Shown: positions 1 through 6,782, counted from the stretch's first letter. The stretch: DNA of 14,859 bases from an uncultured Clostridium sp. (GCA_900543885.1 UQTA01000081.1:1-14859), one strand, 5' to 3'. Numbers and translations are program-made. Notes: generated by a model from the letters alone, not told the origin.

Positions 1-9
1 GCTTTGGGC

Positions 10-98
10 GTCTACCATATTAAGAGTTAGCTCCGAAAGCACTTAGTGAAACACGTTGTCAACGTACTTTTGACCCTAAATCTTCGCAAGGCTGAACT
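10..98 (-). repeat. Dispersed palindromic element, copy A
   Basis: The reverse complement of this stretch aligns without gaps to 6788-6876 over 88 positions, 72 of them identical by hand count. The most conserved part is the arm near 60-98, which contains AAAAGTACGTT. Copy B is a clear imperfect palindrome; this copy keeps only part of the symmetry, so it looks more decayed. It lies at the 3' end of the minus-strand surface-protein gene and supplies that gene's last codons and stop. There is no transposase and I cannot name a family. A MITE-like or REP-like element, or a mobile terminator, are the plausible readings. Confidence 0.7.
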
Positions 99-1188
99 TG
101 AACGTTTGATTCGTTAAAGGAGCAATGGTGGCAGGTGCCTGCTCAGTGGGAGGTTCTGCTGCTGCAGAAGTGTATTTCGCCGCCGCGGTGGTGGACTTAG
201 CCGCTGCAGAAGTAGATTTAGCCGCCGCAGTGGTGGACTTAGCTGCTGCGGAAGTAGATTTAGCCGCCGCAGTGGTGGACTTAGCTGCCGCAGTGGTGGA
301 CTTGGCTGCTGCAGAAGTAGATTTAGCCGCTGCAGTGGTGGACTTAGCCGCCGCAGAAGTAGATTTCGCTGCCGCGGTGGTAGACTTCGCTGCAGAAGTA
401 GATTTGGTTTCTGCTTCGGTTGCTGCGGTTCCATTCATACCGTTTTCACCATCAGTTGGGAATTTGCTTTCCCGGTCTTCTGTATCAATGCCAGACTGGT
501 TGATAGAGAAAGTAGCCTGATTTGGATTTCCTGCCATATCTTCCACATAAACAGTGAGAGAACCTTCTTCTAGTTTAAAAGTGATCTCACCGGTCTCTTG
601 ATCACAGCTTTCAGGAAGTACCTTTGTTCCTGCATCATCAGTAGCATAAATGGAATTATAATTGACACCGGAAATACTGTCCTCCAAAGTAACGGTCAGT
701 TTGCCATTTTCCATAACAGCGCTGTCTTCATCAAAAGAAGGCGCTGTATCATCTAAAACTGCGATGTGCTCTATATCCTGAGCCTGCATGCCATTTAAGC
801 TTAATGCATAGATTTCCAAAGTACCGTTGTTTGTCAATACTGCGTGATAAACGCCTTTTTCCTTTTTAAATTCAATAGTTTCAGATTCCAGAGTAGTAGT
901 CATTTTCTTTAAAGGAAGAAGAGAATGGATCTTAAAGCTTACGTCTACCGTTTTGTAATCTGTAGTATCGCTTATATTCATTTCAATCCTTGGGGTGGCG
1001 GTAACAATGAAGAAGATCGCCAGGTTGACTACTAAAAATGGAAGTACGCAGCATAATAAAATATGTACGAAACTGCTGCTTTTCTGAGGACGGCGGGGCC
1101 GTCTTGTGGTTTGACGGGAAGCAGCAGAACGGGTATGTCCCGAGGCGCGGCTGCTTCTGGGTGCGCTGTATGATGAATGGTGTTCCAT
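76..1188 (-). CDS. Membrane-anchored surface protein with Ig-like domain and Lys-Ser-Thr/Ala repeat tail
   Basis: Function unknown; no enzymatic motif is visible. In order, the protein has a basic Ser/Arg-rich cytoplasmic N-terminus, one hydrophobic segment (about residues 40-63), a beta-rich region, and an Ig-like module at about 146-230. That module starts with DDTAPSF and carries the DSISGV and DMAGNPNQATFSI patterns seen in bacterial Ig-like folds. It is followed by an acidic linker and about twelve KST(S/T)AAA repeats, then a short tail. The most likely topology is type II: anchored by the N-terminal helix, with a flexible wall-spanning C-terminus. The first ATG (1194) is only one base from AGGAGG, while the second (1188) is seven bases away, so I chose 1188, giving 370 residues. 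The last residues (about KFSLAKI) and the stop codon are encoded by the palindromic element, so the native C-terminus may have been replaced. It has its own promoter at 1224-1252. Confidence 0.8.
   Translation of the reverse strand: MEHHSSYSAPRSSRASGHTRSAASRQTTRRPRRPQKSSSFVHILLCCVLPFLVVNLAIFFIVTATPRIEMNISDTTDYKTVDVSFKIHSLLPLKKMTTTLESETIEFKKEKGVYHAVLTNNGTLEIYALSLNGMQAQDIEHIAVLDDTAPSFDEDSAVMENGKLTVTLEDSISGVNYNSIYATDDAGTKVLPESCDQETGEITFKLEEGSLTVYVEDMAGNPNQATFSINQSGIDTEDRESKFPTDGENGMNGTAATEAETKSTSAAKSTTAAAKSTSAAAKSTTAAAKSTSAAAKSTTAAAKSTTAAAKSTSAAAKSTTAAAKSTSAAAKSTTAAAKYTSAAAEPPTEQAPATIAPLTNQTFKFSLAKI
160..411 (-). repeat. 21-bp tandem repeat array inside the surface-protein gene
   Basis: About twelve 21-bp units encode KST(S/T)AAA heptads. 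Threonine and serine forms mostly alternate, which gives a 42-bp higher-order period. Two threonine units in a row break the alternation near the middle, and one unit near the 3' end reads KYTS. The unit length is a multiple of three, so gain or loss of units keeps the reading frame and changes stalk length. The opposite strand is open across the array only because of this composition. Confidence 0.9.
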
Positions 1189-1223
1189 AACCATGCCTCC
1201 TTTGTACCAATAAAACTTTCTAT

Positions 1224-1252
1224 AGCATAACAGAAAATCAGTTCACTTACAA
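1224..1252 (-). promoter_or_regulatory. Promoter for the surface-protein gene
   Basis: On the minus strand, TTGTAA (1252-1247) is separated by 17 bp from TATGCT (1229-1224). This predicts a start near 1217 and a short leader ending in AAAGGAGG just before the start codon. Confidence 0.55.
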
Positions 1253-1345
1253 GAATTATTCGTTGAGAAAGTCAGCAGAAAGTCAACAGAGGAAAGGTAT
1301 GTACAGAGATTTTGGAATAATAAAAGCTGCAGGTGGTTATTTTTT

Positions 1346-1354
1346 TGCTATAAT
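1346..1354 (+). promoter_or_regulatory. Extended -10 promoter for the sugar kinase
   Basis: TGCTATAAT is a perfect -10 hexamer with the TGn extension. No good -35 hexamer lies 16-18 bp upstream. The transcript would start near 1361, giving a leader of about 40 nt. Confidence 0.55.
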
Positions 1355-1399
1355 AGTAATCAGGATGTGAAGCAACAACAAATATGCAGGGGTATTTAT

Positions 1400-2347
1400 A
1401 TGAAGATATTAAACTTTGGTTCACTAAACATTGATTATGTATACAGTGTAGATCATTTTGTCCAAAAAGGAGAAACCATCTCTTCCAGCCAGATGAACAT
1501 TTTCAGCGGCGGAAAGGGGTTAAATCAGTCTGTGGCGCTAGGACGTGCAGGAGCGAAAGTTTTCCATGGGGGACGGATCGGAAAAGGAGGAGAATTTCTT
1601 GTCGAGCAGTTAAAAGAATCCGGGGTAAATACGGATCTGGTGGTCTTGGATGAAGGCTGTTCCACAGGACATGCTATTATCCAGAATGATGCAGAAGGCG
1701 ATAACTGCATTCTTCTTTATGGAGGCGCTAATCAAAGAATCACGAAGGAACAGATCGATGATACATTGAGTCACTTTGAGGCGGGAGATTATGTGGTTTT
1801 ACAGAATGAGATCAATAATCTGCCGTATCTGATGGAAAAGGCTGCTAAAAAGCAGATGAACATTGTATTAAATCCATCTCCTATGGATGAAAAAATAAAA
1901 GCGCTGCCTTTAGATAAGGTAACGCTGTTCTTTGTAAATGAAATTGAAGCAGCCCAGATCTTAGGGGAAAAAGAACTGGAAAGCACAGAAAAAGCTGTCA
2001 AAGCTTTTCAGGATATGTTCCCGAAGGCTGCAGTGGTCCTGACGCTGGGATCTGCAGGTTCTGTCTATATTGATAAAGATCAGGTGATCCCACAGAAATG
2101 CTATAAGGTAAAAGCAGTAGATACCACAGCTGCCGGGGATACCTTTACAGGATTTTTTGTATCGGCCATCAGCAGTGGAAAAAGCCCAAAAGAAGCGCTG
2201 GATCTGGCATCAAGAGCATCAGCCATTGCAGTGTCCAGGCCAGGAGCAGCGCCGTCAGTTCCAACTTTGGAAGAAGTCAATAATCAGTACAGACAGTCAG
2301 ATAACTTATCTGCCGGATCTGCATGCATCCACAAATGTCTGAAATAG
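1400..2347 (+). CDS. Ribokinase-like PfkB-family carbohydrate kinase
   Basis: An ATP-dependent sugar kinase, expected to be cytoplasmic. The N-terminal PfkB signature GGKGLNQSVALGRAGA and the C-terminal signature DTTAAGDTFTGFF are both intact; the aspartate of AAGD is the family's catalytic base. The pattern is closest to ribokinases, but the substrate (ribose, another pentose or a deoxyhexonate) cannot be read from sequence alone. The start at 1400 is preceded by AGGGG at 7 nt and gives the usual N-terminus MKILNFGSLN, 315 residues. A GTG at 1367 in the same frame lacks a ribosome site. The final 14 codons, including the stop, overlap the 3' end of the convergent hydrolase gene, so the tail after about residue 300 is probably not conserved. 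It lies about 1.7 kb upstream of uxuA but is separated from it by genes on the other strand. Confidence 0.9.
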   Translation: MKILNFGSLNIDYVYSVDHFVQKGETISSSQMNIFSGGKGLNQSVALGRAGAKVFHGGRIGKGGEFLVEQLKESGVNTDLVVLDEGCSTGHAIIQNDAEGDNCILLYGGANQRITKEQIDDTLSHFEAGDYVVLQNEINNLPYLMEKAAKKQMNIVLNPSPMDEKIKALPLDKVTLFFVNEIEAAQILGEKELESTEKAVKAFQDMFPKAAVVLTLGSAGSVYIDKDQVIPQKCYKVKAVDTTAAGDTFTGFFVSAISSGKSPKEALDLASRASAIAVSRPGAAPSVPTLEEVNNQYRQSDNLSAGSACIHKCLK

Positions 2348-3037
2348 CCCCATAGCAGCTTCATCCTGCTCCCACAGATATTCAGGATGCCACTGTACTC
2401 CTAAGAAGAAATTGGGGTAATCGGGCTTTTCAATTGCTTCAATGATTCCATCTGGCGCAGCGGCAGAGACCATCAGTCCAGGTGCAGGAACGTGGATACA
2501 TTGATGATGACAGCTGTTTACAGCAATCTGGGTCTCATCCTGACAGATGGATGCAAGCAATGTATTCGGGACAATATTGACCCGGTGGCATGGGATATTG
2601 TAGTAAGACGGCTGTTGGTGGGCAAGGGGAAATTCTCTTGGAATCTGGGATGGGATATCCTGATACAGGCTTCCTCCAAGACCTGTATTTAAGACCTGTA
2701 TTCCGCGGCAGATTCCAAAGATGGGCTTGCAGGCATCCATAGCGGCAGTCAGAAGCCGAAATTCCAGGTGATCTCTGGCAGCAGATGCTTTTCCGCAGTT
2801 TAAATGCGTGTCTTCTCCATAAAGAGAAGGCTGGATATCTGGTCCGCCGGTAAAAAGAAGACCGTCACAAATATCCATAAACTGGTTAATATCATCATCA
2901 CTGCATTCTAAAGGAAGCAGAATCGGCAGTCCGCCTGCTGCTGCGATTGCTTTCGGATAAGTAGGGCGGAGGCTGGTATCGTTATTTTCCGTGTTATGCG
3001 ATGGTGTTATGCCGATGATCGGTTTTTTCTGTATCAT
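2306..3037 (-). CDS. Peptidase C26 / gamma-glutamyl-GABA hydrolase-like class I amidotransferase
   Basis: A cytoplasmic hydrolase of the PuuD-like family, whose characterised members cleave gamma-glutamyl amides such as gamma-glutamyl-GABA. The visible triad is the nucleophile Cys110 in FGICRGIQ, His217 and Glu219 in GVQWHPE. The oxyanion-type loop FTGGPDIQPSLYGE is near residues 62-75. At 243 residues it has full family length. The start is supported by AAGGAG about 8 nt upstream. It sits downstream of the ferredoxin gene on the same strand, but a terminator-like hairpin lies between them. Its 3' end overlaps the sugar-kinase gene tail to tail by 42 bp. No polyamine genes are adjacent, so the true substrate is open. 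Confidence 0.88.
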   Translation of the reverse strand: MIQKKPIIGITPSHNTENNDTSLRPTYPKAIAAAGGLPILLPLECSDDDINQFMDICDGLLFTGGPDIQPSLYGEDTHLNCGKASAARDHLEFRLLTAAMDACKPIFGICRGIQVLNTGLGGSLYQDIPSQIPREFPLAHQQPSYYNIPCHRVNIVPNTLLASICQDETQIAVNSCHHQCIHVPAPGLMVSAAAPDGIIEAIEKPDYPNFFLGVQWHPEYLWEQDEAAMGLFQTFVDACRSGR

Positions 3038-3080
3038 GAAAGATTCTCCTTTTTAGATTCATAGGCTTTGGGGATATAAT

Positions 3081-3121
3081 AAAAAAGAAGCCACAAAACA
3101 GCAGTTTTGCGACTTCTTTTT
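3081..3121 (-). terminator. Terminator after the ferredoxin gene
   Basis: The stem combines AAAAAGAAG / CTTCTTTTT with an inner CAAAAC-AGCA-GTTTTG, separated by a 3x3 internal loop. A T run follows on the minus strand. The symmetric A and T tracts would also let it act on the other strand. Confidence 0.7.
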
Positions 3122-3135
3122 ATGTAAGCTTATAA

Positions 3136-3303
3136 TTAGCCTTCGATAGCGCCGGTTGGACAGGCAGCAGCGCAGGTTCCGCACTCGATGCAGGAATCAG
3201 CGTCGATAACGTACTTGCCATCTCCCTCAGAGATTGCACCTACTGGACATTCGCCAGCACAGGTTCCGCAGCTTACACAACCATCAGTAATTACATATGC
3301 CAT
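3136..3303 (-). CDS. Clostridial-type 2[4Fe-4S] ferredoxin
   Basis: A small soluble electron carrier of 55 residues, the usual length for bacterial 2[4Fe-4S] ferredoxins. It holds two CxxCxxCxxxCP motifs: Cys9, 12, 15, 19 and Cys38, 41, 44, 48. The two halves are clear internal duplicates (CVSCGTCAGECPVGAI and CIECGTCAAACPTGAI). AGGAGG lies 9 nt before the ATG. It has its own promoter (3374-3402) and a hairpin terminator, so it is probably a monocistronic, well-expressed gene. A role in low-potential electron transfer of fermentation is family knowledge; the specific partner is not shown here. Confidence 0.95.
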   Translation of the reverse strand: MAYVITDGCVSCGTCAGECPVGAISEGDGKYVIDADSCIECGTCAAACPTGAIEG

Positions 3304-3373
3304 GATAAAATACCTCCTTATATATTTAGATGTTTTCGGAAAACTCCTAAAACACCCTTTTTTATGTTATTTT

Positions 3374-3402
3374 ATTGTAAACGATTCCGGACAATTATTC
3401 AA
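3374..3402 (-). promoter_or_regulatory. Promoter for the ferredoxin gene
   Basis: TTGAAT (3402-3397) and TACAAT (3379-3374) are spaced by exactly 17 bp on the minus strand. The start is expected near 3367. The leader of about 60 nt contains a small GTTTT/AAAAC stem-loop before the AGGAGG. Confidence 0.65.
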
Positions 3403-3452
3403 GAGGAAAATGCCGCCTAAAGCTGTATAAATTGTACAAATTTGGAAGCAAA

Positions 3453-3533
3453 ATAGTTAGTTGAAACTATCTAAAACGCCAGTAAATACAAGGGTTTGCG
3501 GCTTTTTGCTGTAAACCTATAAAAGAAATAGGC
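3453..3533. other. Intergenic inverted repeats between the two redox genes
   Basis: The divergent spacer 3304-3619 holds no gene. It contains a perfect 6-bp inverted repeat (ATAGTT/AACTAT, 3453-3470), a 10-bp GU-containing stem with a TTTTT loop (GGTTTGCGGC / GCTGTAAACC, 3493-3517), and CCTAT/ATAGG (3517-3533). The right arm of the second stem shares the 11-mer TTTGCTGTAAA with the terminator arm at 3869-3879. Their role is unknown; operators or transcript boundaries are possible. Confidence 0.4.
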
Positions 3534-3562
3534 TTGCCAAAAAAACCAAAATGTATTATGCT
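3534..3562 (+). promoter_or_regulatory. Candidate promoter for the DUF1858 gene
   Basis: TTGCCA (3534-3539) and TATGCT (3557-3562) are spaced by 17 bp. The start would be near 3570. TATGCT is repeated in inverse as AGCATA just downstream, which may be an operator. Confidence 0.45.
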
Positions 3563-3619
3563 GATAAAAGCGTATAGCATATTTACGTAAAGCTTATTAA
3601 ATGTAAGGAGGAAATATAC

Positions 3620-3820
3620 ATGAAGATCGAAAAGACAATGCTGATCGGTGAACTGATCCAGATGGATGAGCTGATCCCTCAGATGCTGATGGGTGCAGGA
3701 ATGCACTGCCTTGGATGCCCTGCTTCTCAGGCTGAATCTTTAGAAGAGGCATGCATGGTTCATGGAATCGACTGCGATGATCTGGTTTCTAAGATGAATG
3801 AGATCCTGGCTGACAGATAA
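3620..3820 (+). CDS. DUF1858 domain protein (hybrid-cluster-associated redox disulfide family)
   Basis: A 66-residue single-domain protein. It shows the DUF1858 pattern: a helical N-terminus (MLIGELIQMDELIPQMLMGAGMHC), the conserved CLGCP (Cys30 and Cys33), then helical residues including Cys45 and Cys52. Family members are thought to carry a redox-active dithiol, and some accompany hybrid cluster proteins, but no such protein is encoded here. TAAGGAGG stands 8 nt before the ATG. The gene is flanked by its own candidate promoter and a strong terminator, so it is likely monocistronic. It diverges from the ferredoxin gene, which suggests but does not prove a shared redox context. Confidence 0.85.
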   Translation: MKIEKTMLIGELIQMDELIPQMLMGAGMHCLGCPASQAESLEEACMVHGIDCDDLVSKMNEILADR

Positions 3821-3864
3821 GTTTTTCACAAGAGAACATGTACAGGCAATAGTCTGTTGTAATT

Positions 3865-3916
3865 ACCGTTTGCTGTAAAGTATAAGCTGAAATATATTTT
3901 ACAGCAGGCGGTTTTT
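3865..3916 (+). terminator. Terminator after the DUF1858 gene
   Basis: A 15-bp stem (ACCGTTTGCTGTAAA with TTTACAGCAGGCGGT, two GU pairs) is followed by TTTTTGCGTTTT. Confidence 0.85.
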
Positions 3917-3948
3917 GCGTTTTGCGCACAGAGTGAGCGGTTTCGCTC

Positions 3949-3977
3949 TTGACAATGGATGTGATCCTTATTATATT
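3949..3977 (+). promoter_or_regulatory. Promoter of the uxuA-gntR operon
   Basis: A consensus TTGACA (3949-3954), a 17-bp spacer and TATATT (3972-3977). The start is near 3984, leaving a leader of about 100 nt. Confidence 0.75.
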
Positions 3978-3989
3978 AAATGCAGTAAG

Positions 3990-4044
3990 TAATATATTAG
4001 TATATTAACATAATGTACTCACGAAGTCTTTCAGTACAGAAAGA
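3990..4044 (+). promoter_or_regulatory. Candidate operator palindromes in the uxuA leader
   Basis: A perfect 7-bp inverted repeat, TAATATA-TTAG-TATATTA (3990-4007), begins just after the predicted start site. A second one, TCTTTC-AGTACA-GAAAGA, spans 4027-4044. A GntR/FCD regulator encoded in the same operon is a natural candidate to bind here; the site assignment is inference. Confidence 0.45.
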
Positions 4045-4082
4045 TTCAGAGAGTACAGGAAAACATTCAGGAGGTAAATATT

Positions 4083-5153
4083 ATGGACATGACACTGCGT
4101 TGGTTTGGTGAAGGCTTTGATTCTGTTTCTTTAGAGCAGATTCGCCAGATTCCAGGGGTAAAAGGCGTTATTACCACATTATATGACATTCCGGCAGGTG
4201 AAGAATGGCCCATGGAGCGTATTCTTCAGATGAAAGAGCAGGTGGAAGCAAAAGGCCTTAAGGTTATGGGGATTGAAAGCGTAAATATCCATGACGCCAT
4301 CAAAGTAGGAACACCAGACCGTGAAAAATATATTGCTAATTACATTACTACATTGGAACGTCTGGGACAGGCAGATATCCATGTAGTCTGCTATAATTTC
4401 ATGCCGGTGTTTGACTGGACCCGTTCTGATCTGGCAAAGGTTCGCCCGGATGGTTCTACTGTTCTGGCATATGACCAGAAAGAAATCGACAAGATCAATC
4501 CGGAAAATATGTTTGAATCCATGGGTGAAAAATCAAATGGTTTTGAACTTCCTGGCTGGGAACCGGAACGTATGGCAAAGATCAAAGAACTGTTTGAAAT
4601 GTATAAGGATGTGGATGAAGAAAAATTATTTAACAACCTGGTATATTTCTTAAGAGCTATTCAGCCGGTATGTGAAAAATACGATATCCGCATGGCGATC
4701 CATCCAGATGATCCTGCATGGCCTGTTTTCGGCCTTTCACGCATTATTACAGATAAGGAACATATTTTAAAGCTGATGAAGGCAGTGGATGCATCGTTTA
4801 ATGGTGTGACTCTCTGCACAGGCTCTCTGGGAAGCAATCCGGAAAATGATATTCCGGATATTATCCGTTCTTTAAAGGGGCGTATCCATTTTGCACATGT
4901 GCGCAATCTGCAGTATAATGGCTTCAGAGATTTTCAGGAAGCAGCCCATTTGTCTGCAGACGGCAGCATGGATATGTATGAGATCATGAAAGCGCTGTAT
5001 GATATTGGCTTTGATGGCATTATGCGTCCAGATCACGGAAGAGCTATCTGGGGCGAGGTTTCCATGCCTGGATATGGTCTGTATGACCGTGCGCTGGGGG
5101 CATGTTACCTGAATGGCCTTTGGGAAGCAATTGTAAAGCAGAATCAGAAATAA
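4083..5153 (+). CDS. uxuA: D-mannonate dehydratase
   Basis: UxuA removes water from D-mannonate to give 2-keto-3-deoxy-D-gluconate in glucuronate breakdown, a cytoplasmic metal-dependent TIM-barrel reaction. At 356 residues it has the usual length. Family motifs are visible throughout: the N-terminus MTLRWFGEGFDSVSL, then AIHPDDP, TLCTGSLGSNPENDI, HFAHVRN and MRPDHGRAIWGE. Likely metal ligands are His207, Cys245, His272 and Asp317. CAGGAGG lies 8 nt before the ATG. It is the first gene of a two-gene operon with a GntR regulator 24 nt downstream. The rest of the pathway (uxaC, uxuB, kdgK, kdgA) is not in this window. Confidence 0.96.
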   Translation: MDMTLRWFGEGFDSVSLEQIRQIPGVKGVITTLYDIPAGEEWPMERILQMKEQVEAKGLKVMGIESVNIHDAIKVGTPDREKYIANYITTLERLGQADIHVVCYNFMPVFDWTRSDLAKVRPDGSTVLAYDQKEIDKINPENMFESMGEKSNGFELPGWEPERMAKIKELFEMYKDVDEEKLFNNLVYFLRAIQPVCEKYDIRMAIHPDDPAWPVFGLSRIITDKEHILKLMKAVDASFNGVTLCTGSLGSNPENDIPDIIRSLKGRIHFAHVRNLQYNGFRDFQEAAHLSADGSMDMYEIMKALYDIGFDGIMRPDHGRAIWGEVSMPGYGLYDRALGACYLNGLWEAIVKQNQK

Positions 5154-5177
5154 GGAATAGAAGCAGGAACAGGAGAA

Positions 5178-5864
5178 ATGGAACACATGAACGCACAGGG
5201 AAAAAGAACAGGAGAGACAGCCAGAGAGTATGCATACCGAATGATAAGGGAGCAGATCATTTCCCTGGAATTAAAGCCGGGAGAAGCCTTTAATGACATG
5301 GATTTTGCGGCTAAAATAGGTGTCAGCCGGACTCCTGTGCGGGAAGCTGTGATCCAGCTAAGCGAAGAGTCACGTATTATCGAAATATTTCCCCAGCGTG
5401 GTATGCGAATTGCTCTGATCGATGTGGAACTGGTAGAAGAAGCCCGTTCGCTGCGCGTGCTTTTAGAAAAGCAGATGGCGGGAATGTGCTGTGAAATGGC
5501 CACGGAAGAAGATATAAAATGGCTGCAGGAAAATATAGGTCTTCAGGAATTTTATATGGAAAATTCCCGTCCGGAAATGTTGATGCAGTTAGATGACAAG
5601 ATGCACCACAAGCTGTTTATGATCTGTCACAGAGAACTGACTTATGGCATGTGCCAGAAGCTGGCGATCCATTATGACCGTATCCGCAGCCTTTCTGTTA
5701 ATACTGTAAAGGATCATACGATTATCGAGGATCATAAAAAGATCATCCAGTTTATTGCAGCCCATGAAAAAGAAAAAGCCATGGCTCAGATGGAAAAACA
5801 TCTGAGCCGGTGGCAGATAAATGAAGGCAAGTTTCGTCAGAAATTCCCGGAGTATTTTAAATAA
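5178..5864 (+). CDS. GntR-family regulator, FCD (FadR-type) subfamily
   Basis: A cytoplasmic transcription regulator of 228 residues. The N-terminal winged helix-turn-helix is at about 14-80, with the recognition region GVSRTPVREAV (48-58) and the wing FPQRGMRIA. The C-terminal helical FCD ligand domain at about 85-215 has the metal-type residues Asp140, His144, His186 and His208. FCD regulators typically bind carboxylated sugars or organic acids. With uxuA immediately upstream, an uronate-pathway intermediate is the likely effector (inference), and autoregulation through the uxuA promoter is likely. Start choice is uncertain: ATG 5178 has AGGAG very close, and ATG 5187 is also possible. Confidence 0.93.
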   Translation: MEHMNAQGKRTGETAREYAYRMIREQIISLELKPGEAFNDMDFAAKIGVSRTPVREAVIQLSEESRIIEIFPQRGMRIALIDVELVEEARSLRVLLEKQMAGMCCEMATEEDIKWLQENIGLQEFYMENSRPEMLMQLDDKMHHKLFMICHRELTYGMCQKLAIHYDRIRSLSVNTVKDHTIIEDHKKIIQFIAAHEKEKAMAQMEKHLSRWQINEGKFRQKFPEYFK

Positions 5865-5871
5865 ACAAGCA

Positions 5872-5900
5872 GCCCCGCTTTCGCGGGGCATTTTGATTTT
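5872..5900 (+). terminator. Terminator between gntR and mecA
   Basis: A perfect 7-bp GC-rich stem, GCCCCGC-TTTC-GCGGGGC, is followed by ATTTTGATTTT. It sits between convergent genes; the A-rich left flank could serve the opposite strand weakly. Confidence 0.85.
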
Positions 5901-6648
5901 ATAGATTTTTCAGTTTCTGCAAAGAGTTTTCTCCGATCATCACTTCATAGTGCTCTTTATAATAAGCTTCGTTTGCATATTCATTTGGCAGTTTGACCGC
6001 GTATTCAGCCAATATATTGCAGACTCTGGAAAAGTCCAGTTCATTGCAGTCTTTATTATTTAATACCAGATAATACTGACGGGTGGAAGGCTTTTTATAC
6101 AGGGCATTATGGATCGCATCGCAGCTGCTTCCGGCTGCCCGTGCAGCTTCGCTGATCTGATCCAGGCTGTCAAAACGGAAGGTGCGCAGCTGGATCTGAG
6201 GAATCTTTGATTCTTCAGCTTCTGCATTTTCAGCAGAGGTATCCATATCAGGCTTAAGGGCATCAGGTCTACTTTGTCCCAGAAGTTTTGCCAGGTCACC
6301 GGCACCTTCCAGAAATTCATCGGCCAGCTGGGAAAGAAGATTTTCTGACTCTGCTTCTGCAAACGGTGAAAACTTGGAGAAGCGGGTATCTAGTTCTTCA
6401 GGATCTTCCACTTTTGTCACAATAAGCATAATACTTTCAGAAGACAGAGGGATGGCTTCTACCATTAAAGGAATGTCTTCTGCTTCAAAACCTACTTCTT
6501 TGGCTGCCTGCTGGATCATTTCCCGGAACAGATTTCTGGCTTTTTCAGAACCGTAAGCCAGTTCTGCCAGATTGATCCCCCGTGAGCTAAGATCTAAGCT
6601 TGTCAGGGTGCAGCGTATCTGATTGTCATTGATTCGTTCTATTTTCAT
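5899..6648 (-). CDS. mecA: MecA-type adaptor protein for ClpC
   Basis: MecA proteins recognise specific substrates and deliver them to the ClpC ATPase for degradation by ClpCP; in Bacillus subtilis the classic substrate is ComK. The N-terminal domain begins with the hallmark MKIERINDNQIRCTL and runs to about residue 80. A low-complexity acidic linker (about 95-148) follows. The C-terminal ClpC-binding domain covers about 150-240 and includes YYLVLNNKD and YYKEHYEVMIGENSLQKL. At 249 residues it is slightly longer than Bacillus MecA, with the extra length in the linker. The ribosome site is modest (AGGAAG, about 10 nt). An 8-bp inverted repeat (TTCAGATC/GATCTGAA, 6680-6714) lies in its leader. 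The gene is monocistronic here. Confidence 0.9.
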   Translation of the reverse strand: MKIERINDNQIRCTLTSLDLSSRGINLAELAYGSEKARNLFREMIQQAAKEVGFEAEDIPLMVEAIPLSSESIMLIVTKVEDPEELDTRFSKFSPFAEAESENLLSQLADEFLEGAGDLAKLLGQSRPDALKPDMDTSAENAEAEESKIPQIQLRTFRFDSLDQISEAARAAGSSCDAIHNALYKKPSTRQYYLVLNNKDCNELDFSRVCNILAEYAVKLPNEYANEAYYKEHYEVMIGENSLQKLKNL

Positions 6649-6782
6649 ATAGGATCACTTCCTGTTCTCTTTTGATTTTTTCAGATCTTGTAAGATAAAG
6701 CAATAGGATCTGAAGATAAACTTCTACAATTAAAATATACTACATAACAGGCAGAAATATCAATAAAAGATATATAAAATAA

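Noticed and set aside
160..411. CRISPR array
   Set aside because: The units are contiguous 21-bp tandem repeats without spacers and encode heptads in frame with the surface protein; no cas gene is nearby.
114..434. 106-codon minus-strand frame rich in Leu/Pro/Arg/Gln
   Set aside because: A second shadow of the same repeat array in another frame, with strongly biased composition and no ribosome site.
125..520. 131-codon plus-strand open frame rich in Ala/Val/Asp repeats
   Set aside because: It is the opposite-strand shadow of the 21-bp repeat array in the surface-protein gene. The repeat composition keeps antisense frames open. There is no ribosome site and the reading changes character outside the array.
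1367..1399. Upstream GTG start for the sugar kinase
   Set aside because: No ribosome site precedes it, it adds 11 residues not expected in PfkB kinases, and ATG 1400 has AGGGG at proper distance.
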